Source: Chrysophaeum taylorii
Taxonomy: Eukaryota > Sar > Pelagophyceae > Pelagomonadales > Pelagomonadaceae
DNA length: 60,504 nt
Direction of reading: 5' to 3'
NCBI GenBank assembly: GCA_029834535.1
Contig: JAQMWT010000229.1
Span: 1-60,504 of the forward strand
This document shows, one piece after another, positions 33,735 to 43,383 of this stretch. The position numbers and the translations under genes are program-made. The notes beneath the pieces are model-generated. The model was not told where the DNA came from, did not search any database, and saw nothing but the letters and a program-made list of their open reading frames with translations. Numbering within the stretch: position 1 is the first letter of the stretch; each line of letters opens with the position of its first letter.

Positions 33735-34703
33735 AATGCACTGCCACGAAGATGCGTACTCTTCTGACCTCCAACCGGCACGATCCGCGGAGTCTTCGCA
33801 AGAAGGCGCGCGGATTCGTCATCGTCGTGCCCCAAGTCACCCGCGGTGCCTGGCGCCAGGCAATTGCGCGCACTCTTCCTCGGCTCACACGTCTCATGAA
33901 TCCAAACGTCGGCAACAGCATCGCTCAGCGTCGAGTACCAGCCGATATTCGACGTCGACTTGTTTCCTTTGCCGCACCGCTCTCCCCAGATATTCAACCA
34001 GATGTATAACATGCCACGATATTGCTTCTCGGCCGGAATCCGCAGCGAATCGTCCGATCCCTGGTACAGTCGAGTACAGGGTCACCTCCGTTTTCAGGCT
34101 AGTACGAGCCATGAAGGCGGGTTCGAATAAAGCGTGATTCGTCACCTGAGGCCATCACAGACTGTAGGAGCGTCCAGCACAAGCTTCAGAAGAGACGCAC
34201 ATCCGACCCGATGCCTCGCTTTGGAGGCTTTCGGTGGCGTGATATACCCAAGTGATAACCTATTCCTGACCAAACCCTGCCCTTACCCTTTGAGTTTACT
34301 CCCTCACCACAGCCCGATTTTGGGTGAGTTCAGGGCGTCTTTGTGAGGGTTTCAAAAGCTAAAATTGATATTGGGCGCTCCTCAATGCCGTCGGCGCAGC
34401 GGCGGTTCGCAAACTCGAGCGTTTGAAAAAATAATACGGCAACTCCCTAGTTTTTGTTACCAGGCCATATGTTTACTTACGCCGTTTCAAAGTAGGCCAT
34501 ATGACTGCTTACGCCGTTTCAAAAAAAAGTTTCTAAACATCACCACCCTGGCGCCGATCGACGCGCCCACTCTCCCCCTAGAACGCCCAAACTCGAGTTT
34601 AATCTAGTCAATCCCTGACAAAAACTCCATCAAAGCTCCGCGGTTAAAACATGGTCGAATCAGCTTGTACGAGCTAGCGAGGAGGACAACATCCTGTTCA
34701 TCA
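33735..34703. other. Intergenic region between the decayed IQ gene and the TLC gene
   Basis: No supported gene. A minus-strand stretch near 33740-33830 (NPRAFLRRLRGS) may be a lost 5' exon of the IQ gene. From 34360 on the DNA is AT-richer with short direct repeats (gccatatg with tttacttacgccgtttcaaa near 34465 and again near 34497). Confidence 0.4.
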
Positions 34704-35536
34704 TCAGCCCCCCCGCCGGGACAGTTTGGCCCGAAGCAGCTCGATCAACTTGCCGAACCACACCCAATTCAGCACCACAAAGCACACGAGCGCGCCGACG
34801 AAGCACCAGTATGCTTGCGGATACCCGGCGTGCGCGCGCCACCTACAAGAGCAACATAATCAAACGTGCGGGATCGACGCACGCTCCCGGCGTGGCGACG
34901 GCGTGGACGAGAAGGGCGGGCGGCAAGAGCACGCGAAAGACGACGTACATCAGCGTCCCTACGATTCCGTTCACGAAGAAGAGCGTGCTTTCGGTTTTGC
35001 GGCTGACATTCAGCATCCAGCTCCAGTGCAAGAAGGGTGTGCTGAGTTCCGCCTGCGCGTCATCTCATCTTCCCACGACCACGCCTTCGCACGAGGTAGA
35101 TGTACGGCGCGTAGCTTTTGGCGACCGCGTGTCGCGTCTCGAGCGTCAGCACGTGCAGCGCAATCCCGACAACGTGATGCACCGTGAATGCCAAGTCGGG
35201 TGGCCCCGGCCGCCCTTGCGCCCACGGTAGGGCGATTTCGTACGCCGTGTCGAACATGAGGTACCCGTACATTATTCGAATCAACCACTCGACCTCTTCC
35301 AACGCCCCGCACACCCACGCGACGGCACCCGTGATCACCACCAACGAATGGATCGTCTCGGTGCAACGAGTCGCCCATTCGAACCGAACCCCTCGTCCCT
35401 TGTCTGGCAACACCCCATACCACAGGATCGAGCACAGCACACACGAGCCGCACCACTTGTATTCTAGCATCCACAATCCGTACCCTCGACCAGTTCCGTG
35501 CTCGGTGGGGGGGGGAAAAAGCCGCCAATCATCCAT
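34704..35536 (-). CDS. TLC-domain (TRAM-LAG1-CLN8) membrane protein
   Basis: Three exons: 35536-35093, 35052-34883 and 34842 to TGA at 34706-34704, separated by two 40-bp introns (donors GTGCGA and GTGCGT, acceptors CGCAG and TGTAG). The joined product is 250 residues with about six hydrophobic segments. TLC hallmarks are a TRCTETIHSLVVI stretch, YGYLMFDTAYEI, the histidine pair in FTVHHVVGI, and, across intron 1, YIYLAELSTPFLHWSW. TLC proteins include ceramide synthases and lipid-handling or membrane-order regulators (TLCD4/TMEM56 group). The short length and lack of a homeobox or Lag1 motif favour the TLCD group over ceramide synthase. ER or plasma membrane location is inferred. ATG 35536 (MDDWRLF) is chosen because upstream sequence is not TLC-like. 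Confidence 0.82.
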
Positions 35537-35828
35537 AATTCGGCTTACAACAACATCACGCTGCCCGCCCCGCCGAGAAAGTTGTCTCACCGAGCGGAGA
35601 GTGCGCCGCCGCAGTCCTCGAGGCACGGGCACGTCCTCTCTTCGAGCCAATGAATGTTCCTTGATGTTCGCGAACAACCGAGCGAATGAACATCGGGGTC
35701 CTGCACGCACGCAATATACCGAGACCACAAGGTCGTCCCAGCTTGCCGGGACGGCCTCTCCGGAACGGCCCACAGGGCCGGACGACAATCTCGTGACACG
35801 TTATTATCCTCTCTCTTGTGGCCGGGGC

Positions 35829-36318
35829 TCATCCACACTGGCTCTTAGGGCGTGGGAGTTCGGAGGGGAAATAAAAAATATTACAGTACCTCGGAACGTC
35901 CGAGGTACTTACTTTGCGCGTTGAAGCCGCCCGAGCTCCGGGGCAACGGCCCGTACTCTCTTGAAATTGGCACCAGCACTGCTTCATGAAAAGAAGCACA
36001 AGAAGCGCACGAATCATGTGGTGTAGTACGTGAGATCGACGCGAAAGAAAGAAGCCACCTGGCATTGGTGGGCGTCGTCGCCTTGCCACCGGCAGCAGCA
36101 GCCAGATCTTGTTCCCCGCCCGCCCGCCGAAAGAGCGACGCCATCGGCAGCAAACGAAAGTAGGGACCTGCCAGAGGCGCGCTGGCAAACACGAATAGAA
36201 CACCACCCCACCACGAGGTCAGCAAAAAGCTGGTGAGCGGAGTAGGATAAACAAAACCTCCTTGGCGGACGGAGGAGGGAGGGACCACCTTGTTATTGTC
36301 GGGACACAAAATGATCAC
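35829..36318 (-). CDS. Uncertain ORF with hydrophobic segment
   Basis: One frame reads about 145 residues with a membrane-like stretch (SFLLTSWWGGVLFVFASAPL) followed by Ala/Gly-rich and Ser-rich sequence. A competing frame on the same strand is also open, no family is recognised, and no splice joins to neighbours could be proven. It may be a small membrane protein or an exon. Confidence 0.22.
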
Positions 36319-36381
36319 GGGGAGCGGGACGCGCGGCGGGGGACAGGAACATAATGGCCCCGAAGAAACATGGGGGGAGAA

Positions 36382-36933
36382 TCAAGGATATTTTCGGGGA
36401 GTGTAGGTTCCGCGCGCAGCGCGGTCGGCGAGATTCCGGCGCGGCGCGCGGAGGAGGCCAGCGTTGTTGGAGCGGCGCTTGGCCGTCGGCCTGGCGAGCT
36501 CGCGTTGCACAGTCGCGATTCGAAAGAGGACGAGGTTGAGCTTGACGGGATCGTTCGCAATCTCTGGCCTGCGGGCGATGCGGAAGAGAGTATTTCCGTT
36601 AACGCAGTCGTCGCAGATCGCGAAGCGTCCGTTGCGCCACCGGACTGTCTGGTCGTTGATGGTGATCGTGGCTGGCTCGGCGCACTCGACGCAGCAGTTG
36701 TCGGCATAGACCTCGCGCCAACGCTGCCAGCCTCGCGTCCTGGTGCCAGGCTGGTAGTAGCCGTAGTGCGCGCAGAGGTCGCGCCAGAGGCGCGCGGGAG
36801 GGCCGTCGTGGTTGTCGTCGTTGATGAGGCCGCGGGCCCAAAGGGAGCAGCACTCGAGTCGCAGCAGGGACTTGCCGTCGAGAAGCCGGAGAACCGCCAG
36901 CGGCTCGGGGAGGCTCGAGAGATGATGGACCAT
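36382..36933 (-). CDS. F-box-like protein with paired Cys zinc site
   Basis: 183 residues from ATG 36933. Residues about 5-60 fit an F-box: LPEPLAVLRLLDGKSLLRL, then ECCSLW and RLWRDLCAHYG. Then a CCVEC pair and a CDDC pair about 30 residues apart could bind a zinc ion (NGRFAICDDCVNGN). The C-terminus is basic (RPTAKRRSNNAG). F-box proteins recruit substrates to SCF ubiquitin ligases; with the zinc site this resembles short F-box/zinc proteins common in protists. It diverges from the GT14 gene with 276 bp between start codons. Confidence 0.6.
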   Translation of the reverse strand: MVHHLSSLPEPLAVLRLLDGKSLLRLECCSLWARGLINDDNHDGPPARLWRDLCAHYGYYQPGTRTRGWQRWREVYADNCCVECAEPATITINDQTVRWRNGRFAICDDCVNGNTLFRIARRPEIANDPVKLNLVLFRIATVQRELARPTAKRRSNNAGLLRAPRRNLADRAARGTYTPRKYP

Positions 36934-37209
36934 AGCCAACTTCCCCTTACCTCGAGGTCAGTCGAGAAAAAAAAAAACCCTTGCCAAAGACTAGGCCCCG
37001 CCTTTCACGTTTTCACCCCGAACGCTGAACGAACGAGGGCTACCGTACGCCTCCCCTGGGGGGGTGCCCCCGCCCCCGCCAATTCTTCTTCTTCTTATTG
37101 TCCCGAAAAGAAACCCTGATATTTATTTATTTCTTTATTATATGCGAACCAGAAGAAGGTTGGTGTGGCGTCGCGGACGACGACGACGGGGCGAGGGCGG
37201 GGTCCGTTG

Positions 37210-39411
37210 ATGTTGATATTGAGGTCGGTCGTCGGGGTGCTCGTGGTGTTCCTGGCGACGACGAGCTTCGTGATGTTCGCCTACTTTCAGCCCGAGGAAA
37301 CGTCGTCGTCGACAGCAGCAGGGAGGTCGCTGGGTGCGCGGAAACCACTGGTGATGATGTCTGACTCGAACGCTTCGGCGCTCGCCGAGGTGCTCGCGGT
37401 CGAGCGGCTCATGCCGGCCGAGAAATATACGGAGGCATTGGACGAGACGATGATCTCGGACGAGTTGATGAGCGTGGACCACGGCGCGTGGATCATCGGC
37501 AAGGGCTCGCTTCCGCACGTCCGGCATACGGAAACGGTCGATGAATTCAACGAGCGGCTCGTCGAGGCTATCATCCGCGAGCTTTCCAAGGCCTGGCCGC
37601 CGCGGGTCACCGCGAGTAGCGCGCGGTCGCTCGCGCGTCGCGCGTACGCCCTCGATCTCGAACGCGAACTCGACGAAACGGTCGAGAGCGCCGCCGAGAG
37701 CGCGAAAAAAAACGTGAGCAAGGTTGCTTTTCTGTTTCTTGTCGGCGGGGCCTTGCCCACCGAGCCGCTGTGGCGGTCCTTTTTCGGAACACCCTTCGCG
37801 CGACGGCGCGCGTCGGTGCACGTCCATCCGCCCCCCGGGTTCGAGTTCGACGAGGGGAGCTTCTTCGCGCCGTACGCGCTGCCCCAAAGATCGCGCATCC
37901 GCGTGACCTGGGGCTCGCTAGCGATGGTCCACGCCGAGCTCGCGCTCCTCGCAACCGCGCTCCGCGATCCCCACAACGAGCGGTTCGTTCTCCTATCGGA
38001 AACGGACGTCCCGCTCTGGCCGTTCCGGTGCGCGTACGACGCCCTCCTCTCGCGGCCCGACCTGTCGTTCGTCGAGTCCAAAAAGACTCTCGAGCGCTTC
38101 GAGATGTTCGACTTTGGGGATGCCGCGGCCGACCTGGCCGAGGTCTGGCGCAAGGGCTCCCAGTGGTTCGCGTTGTCGCGCGACCACGCGGTCGAGCTCG
38201 CCAAGAGACGAAACCTCGTGCCGTGGTACGACGCGCACGCGCGCCGCCAGCTCAACCGCGTCAAGGTGGGCCGCATGGGACCCCTCTCGCAGATCGCCCA
38301 CCTCGCCGACAAGCCGAACTTCGCCGACGAGCACTTCGTGCAGACGACCCTCGCGCGCCGACGCTTGGAACCCGGCCTCGTTCCGGAAACGCTCACGTTC
38401 GCCTTCTTCGGCAAGGAAAACCAGTTTACCGTGTGGGGGGACGGCGCCAAGAACGAGTTCAAGCTCCACGTGGCCGAGTGGCACGCGGTGCAGTTTGGCT
38501 CCTTGAGCTGGCGCGCGATGGCCAACTTCCACCATCTCTGCGACGTCGACCTCGATTTTCGCGGTCCGCTCGACCTCGAAAACCCTTCCCTCGAGGATCG
38601 CCGGCGCCTCGTCCACGCCCTCAACTCCTCGGACCATCTCTTGACCGAGCTCCGACGCCGCCGGGAAAAAATCCCCGCCGACCAGCCCCTCTTCCCCCCG
38701 AAGAAAATGCGCGACGACGAACCGGTCCAACCCCGACGCCGCCGGCCCCTCTCCAAGGCAATGCCGCCAAAGCCAAACCCATCTTGGGGAGGGCCACAAC
38801 GCGCGCGGTCTTTCGCCGAGCCCTTCGAACCCGACCGCCTCCGTTGCTCCTTGGACGACGACGACGACGATCCTCGTAAAACAAAACAAAACAAGTTTTC
38901 GCCGTGCTTCCTCTTCGCCCGCAAGCTCCATCCCGAAGCCGTCGGCTACTTTGGCCAGCTCTTGGCGACCTACTTTCTCGCCAAGACGACCCCGGCCCTC
39001 GCCTCGACCCTCCGACGTATCCACCGCGTCCAGCGCGCTTCTTCCAGAGACGAAATCGCGGCTATCCTCGCCAATCGCCAAGTTCCTCCCGGCGCCGACT
39101 ACGCCCGCCGCGACATGCAGGCCCTCCACTCCATCTTTCCGGCGACCTTCTTCTCGCCCTCCGATTCGTCCTCCCCGCCGTCCCACTACACCCGGGAGGA
39201 ACATCCCCTCGACGCCTTCCGTCGCCGCCGCCGCGGCGCTTCTTCGCAACGACGATTCTCCTCGCCTCCTTCTCCTCGTAATCGGACCACCTCCCTGCGC
39301 GTCCGTCGACCCTCCTCCTCCTCCTCCTCGAGGCCCCTGCGCGCCGCCGACAAGAAGAAAAAAAAAGCCAACCCGAAGTCGACGACGACGACGACGCGAC
39401 GGCCCTCTTAA
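37210..39411 (+). CDS. GT14-family glycosyltransferase (Core-2/I-branching type)
   Basis: 733 residues, one exon, ATG 37210. A type II membrane anchor at the N-terminus (LILRSVVGVLVVFLATTSFV) places the enzyme in the Golgi or ER lumen. The catalytic region begins near residue 175 with KVAFLFLVGGALPTEPLW and continues with FVLLSETDVPLWPF, the family signature EVWRKGSQWFALSR (near 310) and FADEHFVQTTL. GT14 members add beta-1,6-GlcNAc or, in plants and algae, other sugars; the substrate cannot be read here. The last 200 residues are low-complexity, basic and Ser/Arg-rich, unusual for the family. It converges on the next gene with only 34 bp between stop codons. Confidence 0.85.
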   Translation: MLILRSVVGVLVVFLATTSFVMFAYFQPEETSSSTAAGRSLGARKPLVMMSDSNASALAEVLAVERLMPAEKYTEALDETMISDELMSVDHGAWIIGKGSLPHVRHTETVDEFNERLVEAIIRELSKAWPPRVTASSARSLARRAYALDLERELDETVESAAESAKKNVSKVAFLFLVGGALPTEPLWRSFFGTPFARRRASVHVHPPPGFEFDEGSFFAPYALPQRSRIRVTWGSLAMVHAELALLATALRDPHNERFVLLSETDVPLWPFRCAYDALLSRPDLSFVESKKTLERFEMFDFGDAAADLAEVWRKGSQWFALSRDHAVELAKRRNLVPWYDAHARRQLNRVKVGRMGPLSQIAHLADKPNFADEHFVQTTLARRRLEPGLVPETLTFAFFGKENQFTVWGDGAKNEFKLHVAEWHAVQFGSLSWRAMANFHHLCDVDLDFRGPLDLENPSLEDRRRLVHALNSSDHLLTELRRRREKIPADQPLFPPKKMRDDEPVQPRRRRPLSKAMPPKPNPSWGGPQRARSFAEPFEPDRLRCSLDDDDDDPRKTKQNKFSPCFLFARKLHPEAVGYFGQLLATYFLAKTTPALASTLRRIHRVQRASSRDEIAAILANRQVPPGADYARRDMQALHSIFPATFFSPSDSSSPPSHYTREEHPLDAFRRRRRGASSQRRFSSPPSPRNRTTSLRVRRPSSSSSSRPLRAADKKKKKANPKSTTTTTRRPS

Positions 39412-39445
39412 TATTTTTAACACTCGACTTCGCCCGCCTCTTCCT

Positions 39446-40075
39446 TCACCAGAGACGGGCGCTCGAGGCGCGCCACTCGAGGTGCTTGGCGTGATTTTCC
39501 TCCTCGTCCTGGTCGAGCGCCCGGCGCGCAGCATCGAGCGTCCACTTGAGCTCGACGCTCTTGTCGTCCTCCGGGACAGGGACCGGCTCGGCCGGCGGCG
39601 GCGGCGGGGTCGTGACCGCCGGGGCCTCTTGGTTCTCGAGGCGCGCCTGGAGCTCCGCGACGACCTGCGTGAGGTCCGTCACTCGCCGGCGGAGCTCGGC
39701 GTTGGCAGCGACCGCTTCCTCCGCTTCCTCTTCCAGGCGCCACACGCGCAACGAAACCGACTCGATCGTCTCGGCCGACCGCGGCGGCGACACCAGCTGG
39801 CTCGCGTCCTCGTCCTCCGACCGCGGCGTCACGATCTTGTGCCGCGTGTGCCGCCGTAGCTTGGCGTACTCGCGACACTTCTCGCGCTCCCGCCGCCGCC
39901 GGCCCTCTTCTTCCACGCTGAGCTTGTACTGCCCACCGTCCGTCAGGTACGGGTTCCACGACGGCCGCTTCTTCTCCTTGCGCTTCGCCTCGCTCGGGGG
40001 CGTCGTTACGGCCGCCGCCTTGACGACGCGTTTCGCGGGGCCGACCATTTTTTGAATTTCTTTATCTTTCACCAT
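39446..40075 (-). CDS. Coiled-coil protein, function unknown
   Basis: 209 residues from ATG 40075. A Lys/Arg-rich N-terminal half (EEEGRRRREREKCREYAKLR) is followed by a heptad stretch with Leu/Val at regular spacing (EEEAEEAVAANAELRRRV, DLTQVVAELQARLENQ), a Pro-rich linker and a charged helix. The basic stretch lacks the Asn-x7-Arg pattern of bZIP factors, so I do not call one. Nuclear location is possible from the basic clusters but unproven. Confidence 0.6.
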   Translation of the reverse strand: MVKDKEIQKMVGPAKRVVKAAAVTTPPSEAKRKEKKRPSWNPYLTDGGQYKLSVEEEGRRRREREKCREYAKLRRHTRHKIVTPRSEDEDASQLVSPPRSAETIESVSLRVWRLEEEAEEAVAANAELRRRVTDLTQVVAELQARLENQEAPAVTTPPPPPAEPVPVPEDDKSVELKWTLDAARRALDQDEEENHAKHLEWRASSARLW

Positions 40076-40156
40076 TAATTAATTACCCTAAATGTCCTCA
40101 TTTTATCCCTAACCCTATAAGTCGCCGCGAGAACACCCCCGCCAACAATCTTTTAC

Positions 40157-40194
40157 CTGCTTTGCTTTGCTTTGCTTTGCTTTGCTTTGCTTTG
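40157..40194. repeat. (TTTGC)n pentanucleotide microsatellite
   Basis: Seven to eight exact TTTGC units between the coiled-coil and cytochrome b5 genes. Confidence 0.98.
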
Positions 40195-40504
40195 ATCAGC
40201 GCGCTACCTCTCGCCGCCCTCTCTACGTATTGAGCTTGCTCCTAAACCCCCTACCATGATGACCGATAGACCGATCCACCCCCTGGCATTTTGATGCTGC
40301 AAACCGCCCGCGCCGGAGGAAGAAGAAGAAAGAAGCAGCAGCAGCAGCAGCAAGACTAGAGCAGCCCGCGTAATCTGAATACGTAGTTGTCCGGCGGCGT
40401 GAGCCCTCGCGAGCCGCGTAAACATGGAGGAGGGTGACTGACGACGAGGATGGGCGCGCAGGAGAGGGAAGGAAGGGAAATAGAGGGGGGGGTGTGGTGT
40501 TTAC

Positions 40505-40984
40505 TTAACTCTGCGTGTAAAAGTAGAGTCCGAGCCCGACGGCGACGACGACGACGAAAAACCCGACCTGCGAATCGGGCGTTGGGTCCCCCGGCCAGAC
40601 AGCGACGTACCGTCGCCCCGCCCGAAGAGGCACCAGAGGCGGCCGTCGAGGACGCGCCCAGCTTCTCAATTTCTTCGTCGGTCGCGTCGAGCGGACCGAC
40701 GAGAAATTGCTTCAGTTGTTTGCGCGCCTCGTTTGAGTGGCCAATGTCCTCGAACATGTCGTCGGCATACTTGCCCGCGAGCTCGAGCATCACCTCCGCG
40801 CCCCCGGGGTGGTCGTCGAGGTACTTGGTGACGTCATACACTTTCGGCCCGCCGTTATTGGTGTTCCCAATGATCAGGTAGCAATCTTTTTCGTGGTTGT
40901 GCGTCGCGACCTACTTGGGGACCCCCTTCTTCGACCGACCGATTGGAAGAATCTTACCTCATCGAGCGTCAATCCCTGGGCCAT
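40505..40984 (-). CDS. Tail-anchored cytochrome b5
   Basis: Three exons: 40984-40958 (MAQGLTLDE), 40910-40611 and 40567 to TAA at 40507-40505, with introns of 47 bp (GTAAGA) and 43 bp (GTACGT). The 129-residue product has the full haem-binding fold: [33 protein letters not shown] with the first axial His in HPGG, and [12 protein letters not shown] with the second His. After an Ala/Ser/Gly linker, exon 3 supplies one membrane helix ([17 protein letters not shown]) and a three-residue tail (TQS). This is the classic C-tail-anchored form that donates electrons to desaturases and other ER or outer-mitochondrial enzymes. Unspliced reading would lose both the start and the anchor. Confidence 0.92.
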
Positions 40985-41107
40985 ATTTGATACACTCTCG
41001 TGCGTGGTCGTCCGCGAACTTTACTTCTGGGTGAAAAAAAAACACTGTTGAATGATGACGCCAGCAACACAAAAGAAATAATAATAATAATAAAGCCGTT
41101 GAATTCA

Positions 41108-42082
41108 TTATTTAAAGGATCGAGACAACTCCTTCGCAAAAGTGAGGCCGTTGGCGCCCTCCTCGTCGATGACCCAGAACATCACTCCGCGGGGCTCGCG
41201 ACCCGCCGCCTGGAGCCGCGCCAAGGCGGTTCGGATGGCCTCGGGGTCCGGTTTCAGGAACTTGGCACCGTCGGCCCAGCCGTTGGCGAAGCCGAGGACG
41301 AGGCGCTCGGAGGGCACCGCCACCCTTCCGACGTCGCCGACGTCGAACCCCTCCATCAGCCTCGTCGCGACGTTCTCGAGGTACGAGGCGAGCGAAACGC
41401 CGCCGCCGCCCTTTGTTTTGGTGGTCTCGTGCCAGGCGCGGGAATAGCCCTCGTAAAACTGGACCGAAACGAAGTCGAAGTCGCACCTCGAGACGAGGCG
41501 AGCGTAGGCGTTGCGGCCGGCGTAGGGAAAGGGGGCGTCGCCGTCCCGCCAGGGAGGCGAGTGGTCGAGCCGTCTCGAAAAGGAAGCTCCGTTAGAGTTC
41601 GCGTCCAAGTAGGACTCGGCCGGCGCGGCGCCGACGACGTAGCCGTTCTCGCGCGCGAGGCGGGTGAAGTCCACCACGATGTCCTCGACCTCCGCGGTGA
41701 GCGTCGTCGTGGGCGCCGCGGCGTCGTCGTGTCCTTCTAGATCCCAGTCGACGCCGTCGAAGACGCCGTCGTTCCACGTCTCCCAGGTCTCCCACCACGT
41801 TGCCCCGTCGACAGACGTGTCGGGATGCGGGCCGTTCCAACCCCCAAAGGCCACGAGGTGCTGCACACCATCGTCGATGTCTCGCTTCGCGCGCTTCACC
41901 TCATCGACATCAAATGTCGCGCGAACCCTGGGAACGCCGTCGACCACCTCGAGATGGACGAACGACCAGATCACCACGTTGACGCCATCGCGGCACGCCG
42001 GGACGACCTTGTTTTCGCGCAACGACCTGCTCGTCGCATACCCAATAACCAGCCGCTCCGCGAGGCGCCGGCACGCCACCAT
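41108..42082 (-). CDS. GH18-family (chitinase-like) glycoside hydrolase
   Basis: 324 residues from ATG 42082. The first strand of the barrel reads RLVIGYATS; HLVAFGGWNG follows near residue 75, and the catalytic block FDGVDWDLEG near residue 110 keeps the DxxDxDxE pattern with the acid Glu. Later GH18 strands are seen in VGAAPAESY, DFVSVQFYEGY and GVMFWVIDEEG. Activity on chitin or related glycans is therefore plausible. No signal peptide is visible at this start, so it is either intracellular or has an upstream exon. It is head to head with the HAD gene, 61 bp between start codons. Confidence 0.85.
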   Translation of the reverse strand: MVACRRLAERLVIGYATSRSLRENKVVPACRDGVNVVIWSFVHLEVVDGVPRVRATFDVDEVKRAKRDIDDGVQHLVAFGGWNGPHPDTSVDGATWWETWETWNDGVFDGVDWDLEGHDDAAAPTTTLTAEVEDIVVDFTRLARENGYVVGAAPAESYLDANSNGASFSRRLDHSPPWRDGDAPFPYAGRNAYARLVSRCDFDFVSVQFYEGYSRAWHETTKTKGGGGVSLASYLENVATRLMEGFDVGDVGRVAVPSERLVLGFANGWADGAKFLKPDPEAIRTALARLQAAGREPRGVMFWVIDEEGANGLTFAKELSRSFK

Positions 42083-42143
42083 AATAAAAGACTCCTTACC
42101 CTCCTCTGTTATTAGCTACCTAGCCTTTGGAAAGTTCGCCGCC

Positions 42144-43244
42144 ATGCTGGTGCTCTTCTTGTCCTGGGGGCTTGGGTTCTCGCCGCCCAACGCGCGGACC
42201 GCGCAGACAACGCTCGGCGTGGGACGACGACGAGATGCGCTTGTTCAGTTCAAAACGAGCGACGAATTGTTGAGCAGCCGGCGGTGGGTCGACGACTACT
42301 ACGACGACACCTGGGTCGACGAGGAAGAGGAGAGCTACGAGGTAATGTGGCGCAGGCGACGAATCTCGGCCCTCAAGACAGCGGGCGAGCTCAGCACCTT
42401 TGAGCTCCAAGACCTCTTCGAACCCGACTATCTCCAGAAAAAACTCTTCGTCAAGCATCCGAACAGGGCGTTCGGAGCCGTCTTCAAGCTCGAGGGTGCC
42501 GTCGCCGACGTCGACGTCATCCCCACCTTCACGGCTGCCTGGGGCCAGGTGGCCGAGGAGTTTGGGGTCGAAAAACCGACCGAAGAAACGGTCAGCCTCG
42601 CGGTATCGCAGCAACTCCGCGACGAAGTTACTATCGACCGTATCTTCCGCTGGACCCAGGACTGGGGCGAGGCACGAATGATGTCGCGCCGCTACAACGA
42701 CATCGTCTCCGAATCCTTCGACGACCTCGACATAACCCCGCGCCCGGGGGTCGAGGGCTGGTTGTCCATCCTCGCCGCCGAAGAGGTCCCGTGCGCCGTC
42801 GTCTCCAAACTTCCCAGGAGAATGCTCGAGACCTGCCTCCAGCGCCTCAACTACACCGGATTCTTCAACGACAACATCGTTTCTGCCGAGGACGAACGAG
42901 ACCGCGCCGAACAGGCCTTCCTGCACGCGGCCCTCATCATCGAACGACAGCCCGCGCGCTGCGTCGTCTTTTCCGATACCATCTCCGACGTCGTCGGAGC
43001 CCACGAGGCCGACATGCGCGCCGTCGGCTTGATGGGCACCCACCCGGCCTACGAGCTCCGCATCGCCGACCTCGTCGTCTCCAGCCTCGACGAGCTCCGT
43101 CTTCCAAACGTCCGCGGCCTCTTCGCAGACGTCGACTACGAACAACACGTAATGCCAGAACCAGAGCTCGAGCCCGAGGTTAGGCGCCAGGTCCGCACCA
43201 AGACCCTCGAAAGGGAACAAGACTACGACGACTACTACTATTGA
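42144..43244 (+). CDS. HAD-superfamily-like protein with lost catalytic Asp, copy 1 (plastid-type leader)
   Basis: 366 residues from ATG 42144. The leader MLVLFLSWGLG followed by FSPPNAR fits a plastid signal/transit peptide with Phe at +1. After an acidic linker the core resembles CbbY-type HAD phosphatases: a cap region, VEGWLSILAAEEVPCAVVSK (motif II), and CVVFSDTISDVVGAHEADMR (motif III/IV, near residue 273). Motif I, normally FDLDGT with the nucleophile Asp, reads FKLEGAV (near residue 112), so both Asp are replaced. A phosphatase reaction is therefore unlikely; a regulatory or scaffold role is inferred. The end is Asp/Tyr-rich. The tandem repeat begins inside this gene near codon 24. 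Confidence 0.78.
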   Translation: MLVLFLSWGLGFSPPNARTAQTTLGVGRRRDALVQFKTSDELLSSRRWVDDYYDDTWVDEEEESYEVMWRRRRISALKTAGELSTFELQDLFEPDYLQKKLFVKHPNRAFGAVFKLEGAVADVDVIPTFTAAWGQVAEEFGVEKPTEETVSLAVSQQLRDEVTIDRIFRWTQDWGEARMMSRRYNDIVSESFDDLDITPRPGVEGWLSILAAEEVPCAVVSKLPRRMLETCLQRLNYTGFFNDNIVSAEDERDRAEQAFLHAALIIERQPARCVVFSDTISDVVGAHEADMRAVGLMGTHPAYELRIADLVVSSLDELRLPNVRGLFADVDYEQHVMPEPELEPEVRRQVRTKTLEREQDYDDYYY

Positions 43245-43318
43245 CACCACCACGTCGATCAACACACGGACGTGCCATCTTCTTTTCTCTTTATTGGGCA
43301 ACGATCTTGGGGCGATCG

Positions 43319-43341
43319 GAAAAAAAAAAAAAAAAAAAAAA

Positions 43342-43382
<41 letters not shown>
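43319..43382. repeat. poly(A) plus (CGA)n microsatellite, unit 1
   Basis: About 22 A followed by about 13 ACG/CGA units just behind the HAD gene. The unit 2 equivalent (52337-52379) is shorter: about 14 A and nine units. Confidence 0.97.

Positions 43383-43383
<1 letters not shown>

Noticed and set aside
34105..34135. A ggttcgaat-like string suggesting a tRNA T-arm
   Set aside because: No matching acceptor, D or anticodon arms could be folded around it; no tRNA called anywhere in the window.
37993..39534. Minus-strand frame of 513 residues opposite the GT14 gene
   Set aside because: Shadow of the GT14 codons; no domain pattern, while the plus strand carries clear GT14 motifs.
42120..43301. 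Minus-strand frame of 393 residues opposite the HAD gene, repeated at 51134-52318
   Set aside because: Conserved only because the DNA is duplicated; Val/Asp/Glu-rich antisense of HAD codons.
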